Assembly (NCBI RefSeq): GCF_033807575.1
Contig: NC_084725.1
Location: 10,451,001 to 10,515,000 of the forward strand
Reading direction: 5' to 3'
Source of the DNA: Cydia pomonella
Lineage: Eukaryota; Arthropoda; Insecta; Lepidoptera; Tortricidae
DNA length: 64,000 nucleotides
The notes under the pieces are model-generated. The model saw only the letters and a program-made list of their open reading frames with translations. It made no database searches and was not told where the DNA came from. The translations under genes and the position numbers were made by a program. Shown here piece by piece: positions 29,475 through 39,977 of the stretch; positions within the stretch are counted from its first letter, which is position 1; each line of letters opens with the position of its first letter.

Positions 29475-29947
29475 GTTAATATTCGTTATATCGTTATATT
29501 TATCGTTAATATCGTTATATTTTACTACCTAATTTTTTAACAAGATATATTTAGTTTATGAGCAGTTTACCAAACTCTATCTTCCTATAAACGAGACGAT
29601 ATTCCCTTACGATCCCCAAACCTTGATACTGATTCTAAAAAATTACGATCCACACACACTATATCATGTAATGTACCTTTCTTTATATGTTTAATCTCGC
29701 ACACATATATCATATGTGATGGATGAGATATTGTATTAATAAAGAGATAGTTCGGTATGTTTGTGTTATTGTTTCTTCTTTATTGGTTTTCTATATTCGT
29801 TCGCATTCAATATTAATAAATGTTAGTATAGAAAAGTAGCTCTTTAGGTCTTCAATAGTCAATATAGGGTATGTAAAATATTGTGTAAGTACTTCTGTTA
29901 TGAAATAAGTTCTTGACTCTAAGAATCTATGAATTTTCTGTCCGAAA
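29475..29947. other. Unassigned AT-rich DNA
   Basis: A short irregular run of CGTTATAT words at 29476-29520. Nothing else. Confidence 0.4.
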
Positions 29948-30365
29948 TCAGAGATCAGAATCAAAATCAGATCTTTTATTTGCTTTTCCCTTATAAATGG
30001 GTAAAAATACAATTATACAATATACTCTATTACATGCTAAAATTGCTTATTCTAAGGCTATGTATTTAAGGTCGTGCGTATTAAAGTTATTTGCGTCGTA
30101 CATGTCATTCAATAAAACTAAATTACAATCATTACAAATTGTGTAAAATAATTATTGTCGTGCTTTAGCGAAAAATTCGTTAATTGTGTAATGCGGTCTA
30201 TTTATAAAGTTTTTACTTTTTATCAAATATATGTTTTTACAATTCTTTATGTCATGATTAAATTTGTAAAAAAATTTGATTGTCATATTATTAAAACTGT
30301 TATGAAAATTGACATAACTTGATTTTGTTCCTAATAGTTTATTTTTGTATAAATAGGTATTATTT
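29948..30365 (-). mobile_element. LINE C-terminus with 3' tail
   Basis: On the minus strand 30365 to 30152 is open and ends in NFINRPHYTINEFFAKARQ then a stop. The pattern (a hydrophobic F-NM/KFFYKF block, D-IKNCKNI, then a K-F--RPHY-I-EF end) is like the C-terminus of Jockey-type LINEs. A 3' untranslated stretch follows to 29948, where GATCAGAATCAAAATCAG words form the tail. AT-rich codon use; 5' truncated. Confidence 0.65.
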
Positions 30366-30740
30366 TTGATTATTGTGGTTATATTACGTAGGCGTTAAAT
30401 ATTAGAGACTTCAAATACACATTTAGGGATATCAAATGGGTCATAACATTTTTTTTAATATACATATTTCAAACTTTTTGGAAATTAAGGTAGGAATTTC
30501 CTATGTAAAGGTCGTTCACATTGCTGATGGCAAGAGGAAATAAATGGACAAAAGAAAGTAGCAAAGTTACAAATGAATCACCGACAATATTTGATAAAAC
30601 TACAAATAGCTTTTATCTTCACAGAACTACACAAATGGTTCCATGACGTCACACCCGACCACAAAAATGACAATGGGACCGATTCTGTTTTACAATTTGA
30701 TAAGGTTTTAATCTCGTTTTGATACGATCTTGTCATTTAA
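30366..30740. other. Unassigned AT-rich DNA
   Basis: Nothing recognised. Confidence 0.4.
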
Positions 30741-31075
30741 TCAGGCATCTCACGCGCTTCAATAAGTGCGAGCGAAATACCTTATTAGCCGACTTCGCAG
30801 GGCCTGCCGTGTGTGGATCTCGTTCGATACCTCCCTGAAAGGGAGAAATGAGAGGCTCCTTCCGCCTTTCGGCTGTGGCAGCTGTGGCGGGTCGCTCCCC
30901 ACCAATGTGGGGAGGGCAATGGTCGTCATTTTGAGGACGATATGTGCTGCTGGTGTTGGCCAGCTCTTCGCTAACGATTGTTACTCAAACCCACGACCCC
31001 TAGCCTAGTGATACCGTTTGAGCGGGGCTAGGTTTCGGGGCCGCGGAGAAATTTCGTTATCTGCCTCTCTACTCT
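30741..31075. other. GC-rich block, possibly a LINE fragment
   Basis: Positions 30766-31008 hold an 80-codon frame (GCGSCGGSLPTNVG is its most distinctive part). The sudden GC rise and a following C/T-rich part suggest a mobile-element fragment. I recognise no domain. Confidence 0.3.
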
Positions 31076-31685
31076 ACTATGTACTCTTGCATATTCGCGC
31101 GATATAGTGGCAGAAAACGAAATTTCTATGTATGCTTGGTATGCCCTCTGATTGCATTTCATCAGCACCTATTAGCGTGAGCCGGTAGCGCTGATTGGTT
31201 CTCTCGGTCAAGGTCGTATTAAAATAAGATGAAAACAGCGACGGAATGTGTATAGACGAAGTTCTTAGTAGATTTTTTACTCCGAAAAACTGTCTACAAA
31301 AAGGTACAAGTTGGAACCCCACGACATGTAGCGACTGCAGACGACAGGTCGCGGTACCACGACTGGTTTTTATGTATTTCTGTGAAATAGGTACCATTCG
31401 AAGTCAGCGACACGAAGCCAGCAATCAGTATTGCCTCTCTCACTCTCACTTGGAACCAACCTGCATATGGCGCTACCGTTCTGCAGTCGGGGTCCAAATA
31501 ATAACACAGCGACATGACACGGCGACGTGTCCCGACGACACGCCGAGTGTCAACTCGTACCTTAACTGTCACTTAGGGTCTCCAACACCTATCGACGTAG
31601 AATCGGTAATAGGCGATAGAAAAAAGCTTTATAAGTGTTGGGATACCCTTATCTGACACGTATTACTGACAGTTACACTGTCAAA
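31076..31685. other. Unassigned; 136-codon open frame of unknown meaning
   Basis: The plus-strand frame 31246-31656 (136 codons) is the longest plus frame here. It has several cysteines (WNPTTCSDCRRQV and others) but no pattern I recognise, and two minus frames (31077-31397, 31294-31572) overlap it, so it may simply be a stretch low in stop codons. The end runs up to repeat family L. Confidence 0.3.
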
Positions 31686-31770
31686 CATTACAATATTTGA
31701 CGTTTTCAAGCTGCGCGCAGTACAGTCGAGTCGCTCGCGGCAAAATACACGTGGCATTATTTTTGAGCTC
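31686..31770 (+). repeat. Repeat family L, uninterrupted copy
   Basis: CATTACAATATTTGACGTTT, CAAGCTGCGCGCAGTACAGT, CGAGTCGCTCGCGGC and ATTATTTTTGAGCT occur in one run; at 15226-15705 (opposite strand) the same words are split by about 390 bp. Confidence 0.7.
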
Positions 31771-32279
31771 CAGTCAGACTTCTATAGTTATTCTAGTTCG
31801 TTGAATGAAAACCAAATCAAATTGTTACAACAGAATAGGCTTCAATGACGTCCCAATGACAATGATTCAGTTCCTCAATCAGACTTTTTAATTCACACCG
31901 TCGAATAAAAATCACGATTCGTCATCGCAAAAAATAATGATTAATGATCATTGTCCACATGATTCATTGCCAAGAATTCTCATTAAAAGGGAAACTTTGT
32001 TTTTGCCACTTAACGGAATTAAGAGGTTTTTGCGTAAATTTACGGAATTTTGTGGAAGAAAAGGAGTTTTGTTTCGAGGTGACATTTTAATTGCTTTTTA
32101 TTTGTTGTTTTTTTGAACTTGAGCGGTAAAATGGAATGGAGTGGCTTTTCGAGTTCGTGGTCTGAATGCCGATCTTAATATTTTCTGAATGCCAGGAGTT
32201 AATTCGTTCAACTTTCTTGCTAAGAAAATTTTACGTTAAGATTGAATAACATCACTGCATTATTATAAATATTATAATA
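31771..32279. other. Unassigned DNA
   Basis: Nothing recognised. Confidence 0.4.
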
Positions 32280-32515
32280 CTAGATTTCACCCGCGATCTC
32301 AAAATATCTACATACCAAATTTGATCTTAATTGGTTAAGCAGTTTATGCGTGAAGGGGTAACAGACAGTCAGAGTTACTTTCGCATCTATAATTAACCGA
32401 AGCGTTAGCGAAGGTCTACGTTTTGACTCGGGCAATCTGCTTTCGTATGTCCGGATGTTCTCTACAAGTCGCAATTCTCAACTGAATCTCGTGAAATTTT
32501 GTAAGCAGGTTCAGT
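32280..32515 (-). repeat. Dispersed repeat fragments, including family J
   Basis: 32280-32395 resembles the widespread insect repeat with CAAATTTGATC-TAAT-GGTTAAG and GTGAAGGGGTAACAGACA. 32462-32512 (GTCGCAATTCTCAACTGAAT ... AAGCAGGTTCA) is the complement of 57478-57525. Confidence 0.55.
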
Positions 32516-32582
32516 AGCTACATAGGATTTTCCTGTCGTTTCGTTTTTTGGAAAATGTTCAAAATAGTGGAAATTGGCTTAA

Positions 32583-33018
32583 GAGGCTGTCAATACCTAA
32601 AGCGCGCACACTGTCTATTTGTATCGGAGTAAATGAGATAGCACTGTCGCATGTTACTGGGCCTGGGCAAGGGAATAATAAGAAAAATATTTAAATAAAA
32701 AAAAAAAGTGGATTATTAGTGTAATATTTTACTCAATAGCGGTTTAGATATAAATGTTTTGAAATTGTGATTTTAATTGCAGATCCATAAGTCAAAACAA
32801 TAAAGACATAAAACCATTTAATTGTGATTTTAAGACCAATCTTTGCAATTATTTTCTATCGAGCCGATTTCGTTCAATCATGTATCGAGTACAACCACGG
32901 TCTTTGAAATATAATTAATATGAACATATATTTTTCTTACTTGACTAAAACAAATAGTCTTTCTTAAAAAACTGTTTAAGTAACATCAATTTCAAGGACA
33001 TTGGGTGTTGACAGCCTC
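32583..33018. mobile_element. piggyBac-like nonautonomous element (TTAA-flanked)
   Basis: 436 bp between TTAA (32579-32582 and 33019-33022). The ends GAGGCTGTCAATACC and GAGGCTGTCAACACC (complement) agree in 16 of the first 18 bases. The inside is AT-rich with no transposase. A TTAA target and short inverted ends are the piggyBac pattern. Confidence 0.65.
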
Positions 33019-33080
33019 TTAAAGAACTTAAGTGCCATTACGGTCTATGCATTTAAGACCATTGTGAGTACGCTGTGAAA

Positions 33081-33281
33081 ATGGCTCAAAGAAGTTTTTT
33101 TTTGTTTTTACTTGTTTTAATCTTATCGATCTTATCGCGAGGTCTGCAGCTCACGAAGCCACTAATATTAGTAGATTCTGCTCGCGTCTTTGTCTGCATA
33201 GTAGACACCTACAACTTTAATAGTGAATGCATGCTGATAAGGGATAAAAATTATCATATGTCCTCCCCGGGGCTCAACTAA
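33081..33281 (+). CDS. Doubtful small open frame with signal-peptide-like start
   Basis: From the ATG at 33081 the frame gives 66 residues. The first 20 (MAQRSFFLFLLVLILSILSR) have a positive start, a hydrophobic core and a short polar end, like a secretion signal; a GTG lies two codons upstream but would not be used in a eukaryote. The rest has three cysteines and no family I recognise. No TATA box, intron or polyadenylation signal is evident, and the SINE starting at 33305 follows at once. Could be a small secreted peptide or a chance T-rich frame; I favour chance. Confidence 0.2.
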   Translation: MAQRSFFLFLLVLILSILSRGLQLTKPLILVDSARVFVCIVDTYNFNSECMLIRDKNYHMSSPGLN

Positions 33282-33304
33282 ATCAATACCAAATCCCATT
33301 TTTG

Positions 33305-33535
33305 GAGGAACGGTCTGGCCTAGTGGGTGACCTTGCCTATGAAGCCGATGGTCCCGGGTTCGAATCCGGGTCATTTTTTGTGTAATGAACACAGATATTT
33401 GTTTCTGAGTTATGGGTGTTTTCTATGTATATAAGTATGTATTTATCTATAAAAGTATTTATATCGTCGCATAGTACCCATAGTACAAGCTTTGCTTAGT
33501 TTGGTAAGTTTGTCCCCAAATATTTATTATTATGT
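33305..33535 (+). mobile_element. SINE A variant, plus strand
   Basis: A box GGTCTGGCCTAGTGGGTGA, B box GGTTCGAATCC, body CTGAGTTATGGGTGTTTTCT, and the AAGCTTTGCTTAGTTTGG tail. The tail differs from the main SINE A copies (AAGCCTTATTGAGC) and matches 3420-3505 and 17260. The frame 33168-33392 (minus) is not a gene. Confidence 0.85.
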
Positions 33536-33689
33536 CTTTATTTCCATCTAAATTGGTTTAGTGATTAAAGCGTTATTCGTATTTATAACTTTACTACATT
33601 CGTAAAGATAATTGAATCGATAAATAAGATTATACCTATCTATTATTACTTTCTCACTCTAACAGATAGCTGTTACCTGCTCTAACTAA

Positions 33690-33833
33690 CAGTGGCGGCG
33701 CGTCACAAATATTCGTAGGGAACCCGGAGCTAATTTTGCTTTCCTTTTCTCCATGAACCGATCGTGAAAGTACTCATCGGGCTGAAGTTAGACAAGCCGG
33801 TGGGAATCGAGTTCTTTGAATGATCCGCCACTG
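33690..33833. mobile_element. hAT-like MITE D, copy 1
   Basis: 144 bp, ends CAGTGGCGG and CCGCCACTG, flanked by perfect 8-bp CTAACTAA (33682-33689, 33834-33841). CAGTG-type ends and 8-bp duplications are diagnostic of hAT. 94-97% alike, by eye, to the copy at 54101. Confidence 0.95.
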
Positions 33834-34020
33834 CTAACTAACAACACAAATCATATGAAAGTATCAACGACCTCGATATTTGGAATATGAGCCACCAATT
33901 TATTTTACGGCATGTAGTTTATGATCCATTTGTTGTCTCTTATTATATGTCAATGAACCTATAAGTACGTGTAATGGCAATCATGCATTAGTATGTAGTA
34001 CTTATTGGTGATGTATTGAC

Positions 34021-34281
34021 GTTGGCGACCGGTTTGGCCTAGTGGGTAGTGACCCTGCCTACGAAGCTGATGGTTCCGGGTTCAAATCCTGGTAAGGGCA
34101 TTTATTCGTGTGATGAGCATGGATATTTGTTCCTGAGTCATGGGTGTTTTCTATGTATTTAAGTATTTATAAATATTTATGTATTATATATATATCGTTG
34201 TCTAAGTACCCTCAATGCAAGCCTTATTGAGCTTACTGTGGGAGTTGGTCAATTTGTGTAATAATATCGAATAATATTTAT
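34021..34281 (+). mobile_element. SINE A, full-length, plus strand
   Basis: From GTTGGCGACCGGTTTGGCCT to TCGAATAATATTTAT. A and B boxes intact. Candidate 7-bp duplication TATTGAC at 34014-34020 and 34282-34288. Confidence 0.9.
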
Positions 34282-34558
34282 TATTGACATGTTAGGGACA
34301 GATAAGGTAGATTTTTTTTCAATAGATTTTTAAATGGAGAAAAGAATTTTTTTTTTACAAACTGATCATTTTTGGATCATAAACGGCAATTGCGCCCTCT
34401 TAAACTAAATAGCTGTATCTCAAAAGAAATGATTTTAAAAATAGCAGATTAATAAACCGGACAAGTGCGAGTCAAGAGCTTACTGTGCGGGTAGCTCGAT
34501 TTCGGTAAAATTGTCCCTTAATATGTAAGTATTTACTTAGTTGGTAAACTGAGAGGTG
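34282..34558. other. Unassigned; repeat R scrap at 34445-34470
   Basis: AACCGGACAAGTGCGAGTCA is the end of moth repeat R in minus sense. Otherwise nothing. Confidence 0.45.
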
Positions 34559-34728
34559 AAGGTCTTGTATTGACATTTTATTATTTTATGCTCATCCGGT
34601 TATGTCTGTGTTTGTGATCTCTGTATGTACTAACAATAGTCTTGTAAGTTATGTTGTGTAATACTAACACTTTTATGGGTTTTTTGCCTGAAATAAAGGA
34701 TTTAATAATTAATAATAATAATAATATA
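34559..34728 (+). mobile_element. LINE 3' end with (ATA)n tail
   Basis: Ends TTTTTGCCTGAAATAAAGGA TTTAATAATT then (AATA)n. AATAAA signal plus simple tail; coding part absent. Confidence 0.65.
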
Positions 34729-34984
34729 CCAACTAGGTGTTTTACTGCTTCATTATGCGAGATCTAGTGGAAAGTAATGTAATCTATGTCAATACACGTG
34801 TCACCATTATTTTGTACGCGTATTAAATTTATTTGTATACTGTTAAACAATGTTCAGACTCGTGTACAGATTACTGAAGCAAGTACTTTTGTAATACTCA
34901 TTCGGAACCTAATACGTCCTAATTGTAAAATTGAATCACCATCCGATTGTTTATTAGGTAGTATTTTCACAAAAAAATAGCATT

Positions 34985-35095
34985 CTTCCATGTTAAAGGC
35001 CGCCAGCGCACTTGCAACCACAGTGCGCAACGGTAATTTCTTACCATCAGGTGATTCGTCTGCTCGTTTGCCTCGTATATCATACAAAAACCTTT
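34985..35095 (+). mobile_element. LINE 3' untranslated fragment
   Basis: GGCCGCCAGCGCACTTGCAA, GTGCGCAACGGTAATTTCTT, ACCATCAGGTGATTCGTCTG, CTCGTTTGCCTCGTATATCA. I recall this as the 3' region of a lepidopteran LINE; one copy here. Confidence 0.6.
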
Positions 35096-35934
35096 TTAGT
35101 AACGGTTAATTTTACCAAAGATTCAGCAAAACTAACACAGCAAAACTATACACTAATAGTTAAAAATATCATTCGATTCCAACTCCAGAAGCAATCAACC
35201 TTTTTGTCGCGCGTTTGTTACGTTGTAAAACAAACCGAGGGCTATCCAGCCCTGTCGATTAGTTGCTGGTCAATTCCAGCCAATCGCGGTGCGCGGTCGC
35301 TTGACAGCCGCGGCCAGGGGTACTAAAACTTTTTAACGGGATGTTTGTTTCTGATTTGGACAAAAAGTTCGGTTTTCTGTACGTGAATTTTTATGTTATT
35401 GAATGTTACTGCATGTTAAAATGTTTTAAAAATGATATATTATATTTAAAAAAAAAACAGACTCAAATGAGAGCGACATGAATCTGAGTTAATATTTTTT
35501 TTTATGGTTAGAGCTTTAAACTAGATGTTTAAATATTTTGTTAAATACACGACTTCCTTCCGTAAATGTAGTAAAGCCATATAATTCGGGAAGCCTGGTT
35601 TTCCTAAAAACAAATGCATAGAATATAATATAATTATTTTTTAATGGCAAAAAACGTTGTATATCCAAGTAGTAAATGGCGAAACAGGCGAAAATATTAA
35701 AAGTATAAACTAACAACACATTATAACAAAACATAACAACACATTATTAGGCGAAATTATTAGCATACACGAACATTAGAATAAGTGATTCAATGACACC
35801 GCACTGCTTGCGTTGGATACTTTCGGAGAAAACGCTAGAATGAATGATATAAGATTAACTGAAGAGGTTGAAGCATAAAAAAGGAAGGAATAAAGGAAGA
35901 CGTTGATAACAAAATAAGAAATATAAAAAGGGAA
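35096..35934. other. Unassigned DNA with a GC-rich patch
   Basis: 35205-35330 is GC-rich (TCCAGCCAATCGCGGTGCGC) with no frame of note. The rest is AT-rich. Confidence 0.4.
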
Positions 35935-36055
35935 AGTTTGAGAACCCTCATAAGGGGCCAATTGGCGCAACAATCTCTCTAATGTACGGGTGACGCACAA
36001 TGTTCACTTAGAAGAACATATAAGTGGATCTCTTTATGAAGGATAAAAAGTGTTA
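35935..36055 (+). repeat. Repeat family I, copy 1
   Basis: GAAAGTTTGAGAACCCTCAT, AAGGGGCCAATTGGCGC, ATGTTCACTTAGAAG, ATAAGTGGATCTCTTTAT. A direct repeat of 36447-36548 at about 510 bp distance. Confidence 0.75.
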
Positions 36056-36446
36056 TCGGCTGTAGTTTTTTCTGTGGCAAACTTTAGAAGATGTAGAAAA
36101 CTCTGTTTTTTTAGAGGTAATTTTATAATTCATTTGTTTTGAAGTTTTTGTTATGAGTGACGCAATCTGCAATAATCGTTTCTGTCTGGCCAAACATCAG
36201 CACTGTCAGTAACAAGTTTCGTGCTTCGGGTACGATTCAAGTTTTATGTTCTGGTTCTGAAACCGTCACGGTTTTAGGATTTCCCTTAATTCCTCATGGA
36301 ACTTATCAGCAAGCCATCATCAGAATTTCACAAACAAACTTGGAACTTATAAACAATCTGATCAATAATAATTTTCAGAGGCAGCAAACAGAAAATAACT
36401 AAAAAACCTTTTTTTTGAAGTCGGTTAAAAGTAGGTAACGCCCGAA
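36056..36446. other. Unassigned DNA
   Basis: An 81-codon frame at 36157-36402 has no recognised domain. Confidence 0.4.
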
Positions 36447-36548
36447 AGTTTGAGGACCCTCATAAGGGACCAATTGACGCCACGTTATTGGTGACGATGT
36501 TCACTTACAAGGACGTGTAAGTGGCTCTCTTTATCGACATGTTATCGA
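36447..36548 (+). repeat. Repeat family I, copy 2
   Basis: GAAAGTTTGAGGACCCTCAT, AAGGGACCAATTGACGC, TGTTCACTTACAAGGA, GTAAGTGGCTCTCTTTAT. Confidence 0.75.
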
Positions 36549-36636
36549 GTGGAGAATTAGGATTATCGTGGGCATGTTTTTCGGAAAAGGTTTTGTTTGA
36601 ACACTGATGCATTCTTTTTACTTTTATACTTTAAGG

Positions 36637-37186
36637 CCCTCGGCACACGGAGCGTAAGCGTAAAAGACGCGTAAGCGATTACGATACCCTTATTATTATT
36701 ATTATTAAAGCTTTTTTTCCACTTAACAAGTTTTGCAATGTATTTCTAATTTACAACTATTTCTTCCATCTTTGTTATGTGGCCCCTCTGAGGGTAAAAG
36801 CCTCCTCCATTCCTTTCCACCTTCCTCTGTCCTTTGCTATATGCATCCAACATTTTCCTGCTGTGGTTATTATATCATCGGCCCATCTTTTCTTTTGTCT
36901 TCCCCATTTTCTTTTGCCTGTTGGGCCCGGCCATTTAGTTATTTGGTAAGTCCATCTCCTGTCTTCGTATCTTGACAAGTGCCCGGCCCAGTTCCATTTC
37001 TGTTTTAAACTAAATTCAAGGGCATCTGTCAATTTAGTTTTCATGCGGATGTCTGCGTTTCTCGTTTTTTGTATTTTTCTCAGCCTCAGTATACTTCGTT
37101 CCATAGCATGTTGACAAGATAAAATTTTATTTTTTACTTTTTCTGTGTAGACCCATGTCTGGCTACCCTTACGCGTCTCTTACGCT
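36637..37186. mobile_element. MITE family G fragment, split by a LINE
   Basis: 36637-36692 starts CCCTCGGCACACGGAGCGTA (family G end) and 37172-37186 continues CGCGTCTCTTACGCTT. With the LINE and one copy of TACCCTTA removed, the arms GCGTAAGCGTAAAAGACGCG and CGCGTCTCTTACGC pair as a hairpin. Confidence 0.75.
36693..37163 (-). mobile_element. RTE-type LINE 3' end, inserted with 8-bp duplication
   Basis: Minus strand 37163 to 36775 is one open frame without stops, about 130 codons: GSQTWVYTEKVKNKILSCQH, then AMERSILRLRKIQK, KWNWAGHLSR-EDRRWT, GKRKWGRQKKRWADDI and an AKDRGRWKGMEEAFT end. This is the last third of an RTE/BovB-like reverse-transcriptase protein, after the polymerase active-site motifs, which are lost to 5' truncation. 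A short 3' untranslated part runs to the (ATT)n tail at 36690-36705. TACCCTTA flanks it at 36685-36692 and 37164-37171. The intact frame suggests a fairly young insertion. Confidence 0.9.
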
Positions 37187-37192
37187 TACATA

Positions 37193-37634
37193 TTTTTGAC
37201 CCTTATAGCGATATTAAATTTATACAAATATATTGCAATGTTCGGGAAGAAAAATTCTTCGATATCATATGTAAAATTTCAGGTTATAAAAATGAAATGT
37301 TGTCAATTACAATCCCTGTCGTATAGGACAAAAAAATAAATCATAATAAAGACCGATTTAACGAAGCTCTGCAGAAAATGTCAGTAAAATTGTTTCTAAC
37401 GTCCTTGAAATTTAACTCACGCCTTGTCTAATTTCATTTTAGTTTAACAAATCTTACAAGCAATTCCATTTGTCTCCAAGTTTCTAAAATAAAATTAGTG
37501 TTTTAGAAACTTCAGCTTTCCTAAACGCATCCTGGCGTTTTCAGATCCAATCCCTTAACCCTCGTCAAAACGGACTAGTGAAGTTAAACTACAGACCATT
37601 TATAGACTCCACATTATGAAGTACAATACAAATC
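37193..37634. other. Unassigned DNA
   Basis: Nothing recognised. Confidence 0.4.
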
Positions 37635-38475
37635 CTTTTTAGGGTTCCGTAGCCAAATGGCAAAAAACGGAACTCTTATAGATTCGTCATGTCCGTCTGT
37701 CTGTCCGATTCTGTCACAGCCACTTTTTTCCGAAACTATAAAAGCTATACTGTTCAAACTTGGTAAGTAGATGTATTCTATGAACCGCATTATGATGTTT
37801 ACACAAAAATAGAAAAAAAACAATAAATTTTGGGGGTTCCCCATACTTAGAACTGAAACTCAAAAAAACTTTTTTCATCAAACCCATACGTGTGGGGTAT
37901 CTATGGATAGGTCTTTAAAAATGATATTGAGGTTTCTAATATAATTTTTTTCTAAACTGAATAGTTTGCGCGAGAGACACTTCCAAAGTGGTAAAAAGTG
38001 TGTCCCCCCCCCCCGTAACTTCTAAAATAACAGAATGAAAAATCTAAAAAAAATATATGATATACATTGCCATGCAAACTTCCACCGAAAATTGGTTCGA
38101 ACGAGATCTAGTAAGTAGTTTTTTTTTAATACGTCATAAAAATTAAAAAAAAAATTTTTTTTCATCAAACCCATACGTGTGGGGTATCTAAGGATAGGTC
38201 TTCAAAAATGATATTTAGGTTTCTAATATCATTTTTTTCTAAACTGAATAGTTTGCGCGAGAGACACTTCCAAAGTGAAAAAAAGTGTGTCCCCCCCCTG
38301 TAACTTCTAAAATAACGGAATGAAAAATCTAAAAAAAAAATATGATATACATTACCATGCAAACTTCCAACGAAAATTGGTTTGAACCAGATCTAGTAAG
38401 TAGTTTTTTTAATACGTCATAAATGGTACGGAACCCTTCATGGGCGAGTCCGACTCGCACTTGGCCGCTTTTTTT
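37635..38475 (+). repeat. Moth repeat R, long copy with internal tandem dimer
   Basis: Starts TTTTAGGGTTCCGTAGCCAA and GTCCGTCTGTCTGTCC; ends GGTACGGAACCCTTCATGGG, CGAGTCCGACTCGCACTTGG, CCGCTTTTTT. Between, a unit of about 287 bp is present twice (about 37860-38146 and 38147-38424), including the words CAAACCCATACGTGTGGGGT, GCGCGAGAGACACTTCCAAA and a C run (11 then 8). Frames at 37614-37844 and 38165-38362 fall in the repeat. Confidence 0.85.
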
Positions 38476-39098
38476 TTTACCCCAGCATTACTATTTATCG
38501 ATTAAATAACTGGCTGGGATATCGAAATCAACATCATAAGAAACGGGACGCGTGGGAAGCGGGAGCCCTTGTCTATAGTATCATAATAGCAGTGTTGTTA
38601 GGAATATTCATAGAATATTATTAAACTGTTTTTTTTTTTTATGCTGACTTCTGGGAAAATATCTACAAACCAATATTTACTTTGTTTTGATTTGTCTTAT
38701 TAGGTGTTTGATGCTGTCTTAGAAAAAATATTGTGTGCAACTGTACATGATTAGGTTTTTAATTCTAAGGCCTCAACTTCTCAACTTCGTTTCGTTTTGT
38801 AACTTCGGCCCTTGAATTAAACAAAAAAACCCTTAAAGTATGTACTTGTTGAAAAAAATTATTATTGCACACCTCAATAGAAGAAAATAATATAAAAAGA
38901 AAACAACAATAGTTGCTGTACAATCAGCCGTAAAAGTACATGGCGACTTTATCAATTAAATCATTTGTAATTTCTCCATGAAATTTCGCATTTCATTGTA
39001 TAATCTATTACGTAATAAATTCAAGGAATCGAATCGAAATCACTTGATTTTGGAAGTTCAAAAAAAAATGATTTTTTGAATATTTGAGGTCTAAATTT
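38476..39098. other. Unassigned AT-rich DNA
   Basis: Nothing recognised. Confidence 0.4.
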
Positions 39099-39185
39099 CT
39101 TTTACTTACTTACTTAACTGGCGCGATGACTCAAAATGAGTCTTGGCCTCAAACACAAGACCTAAATACACGCAAGAGCAGTCAA
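39099..39185 (-). mobile_element. LINE 3' tail fragment
   Basis: CTTACTTACTTAACTGGCGC, GATGACTCAAAATGAGTCTT, GGCCTCAAACACAAGA: on the minus strand, the end of an RTE-like LINE followed by (TAAG)n. About 85 bp. Confidence 0.6.
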
Positions 39186-39977
39186 AAGGATTTTTTTATC
39201 ATCCATATATTTTTGTGTATCCAATATATTGTGATAAATTGCTCATTTTTTATCTATTTGTTCAAATAACTGTGAAGTCTCATCTCAATCAATAAAAGTA
39301 AACAAAAAATAATACCTAATAAAAAAGATTGTTATCAAATTCAACATGGTGTAATCATTCCTATTTTAACTTTTTGTCAATTCGACGGAGTTTTATATAA
39401 CTTAGTAGGGAAGTAGATTTTAGTACCCTATCGTCAGTCGGAGGTTCCATGATGATGGTAGTTTATATTGTTATATTTTGCATTAGATTAGATTGGATAT
39501 ATTTTGTAATTGAAAATTACATTCCTATTTTTTACTTCAAATAGCATCAATTCACAAAAAGATCTTCAAATGTATGCATATAAAAAAATATATCAAGCAA
39601 CGAGTAAAATAAAAAGAATCACTATATCAATCATTCTAGAATCTATAATGTCAACAAATTCAAAATAAAAAGTTGAAAGCAAGTGCTCTGTGACTGAAGC
39701 AAAACGCGATCCTGAAAGCTGTATGATTGCCCTTGACAAGTTTAGAACTCCAAAGTTGTCTAACGGTTAACAACCTATGCTGAAAGCGGTTTTGACTCTT
39801 CTAAGAATTCTTCGAGGGAGCCATTTCAACTTCTAAATGAAATGAAAAGAAAATGTCTACGAAACCCTAGAAATGAAATGGAAAATATTTATTGCAGGCA
39901 TTTAACGGCCTACAGATAAATAACATACATCAACGAAAACTAGCATACATCTTATAAAAAACATATCTTAAAACTCT
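39186..39977. other. Unassigned AT-rich DNA
   Basis: Nothing recognised. Confidence 0.4.

Noticed and set aside
35935..36548. LTR retrotransposon
   Set aside because: No TG...CA ends, primer site or protein between the two similar segments; kept only as a repeat pair.
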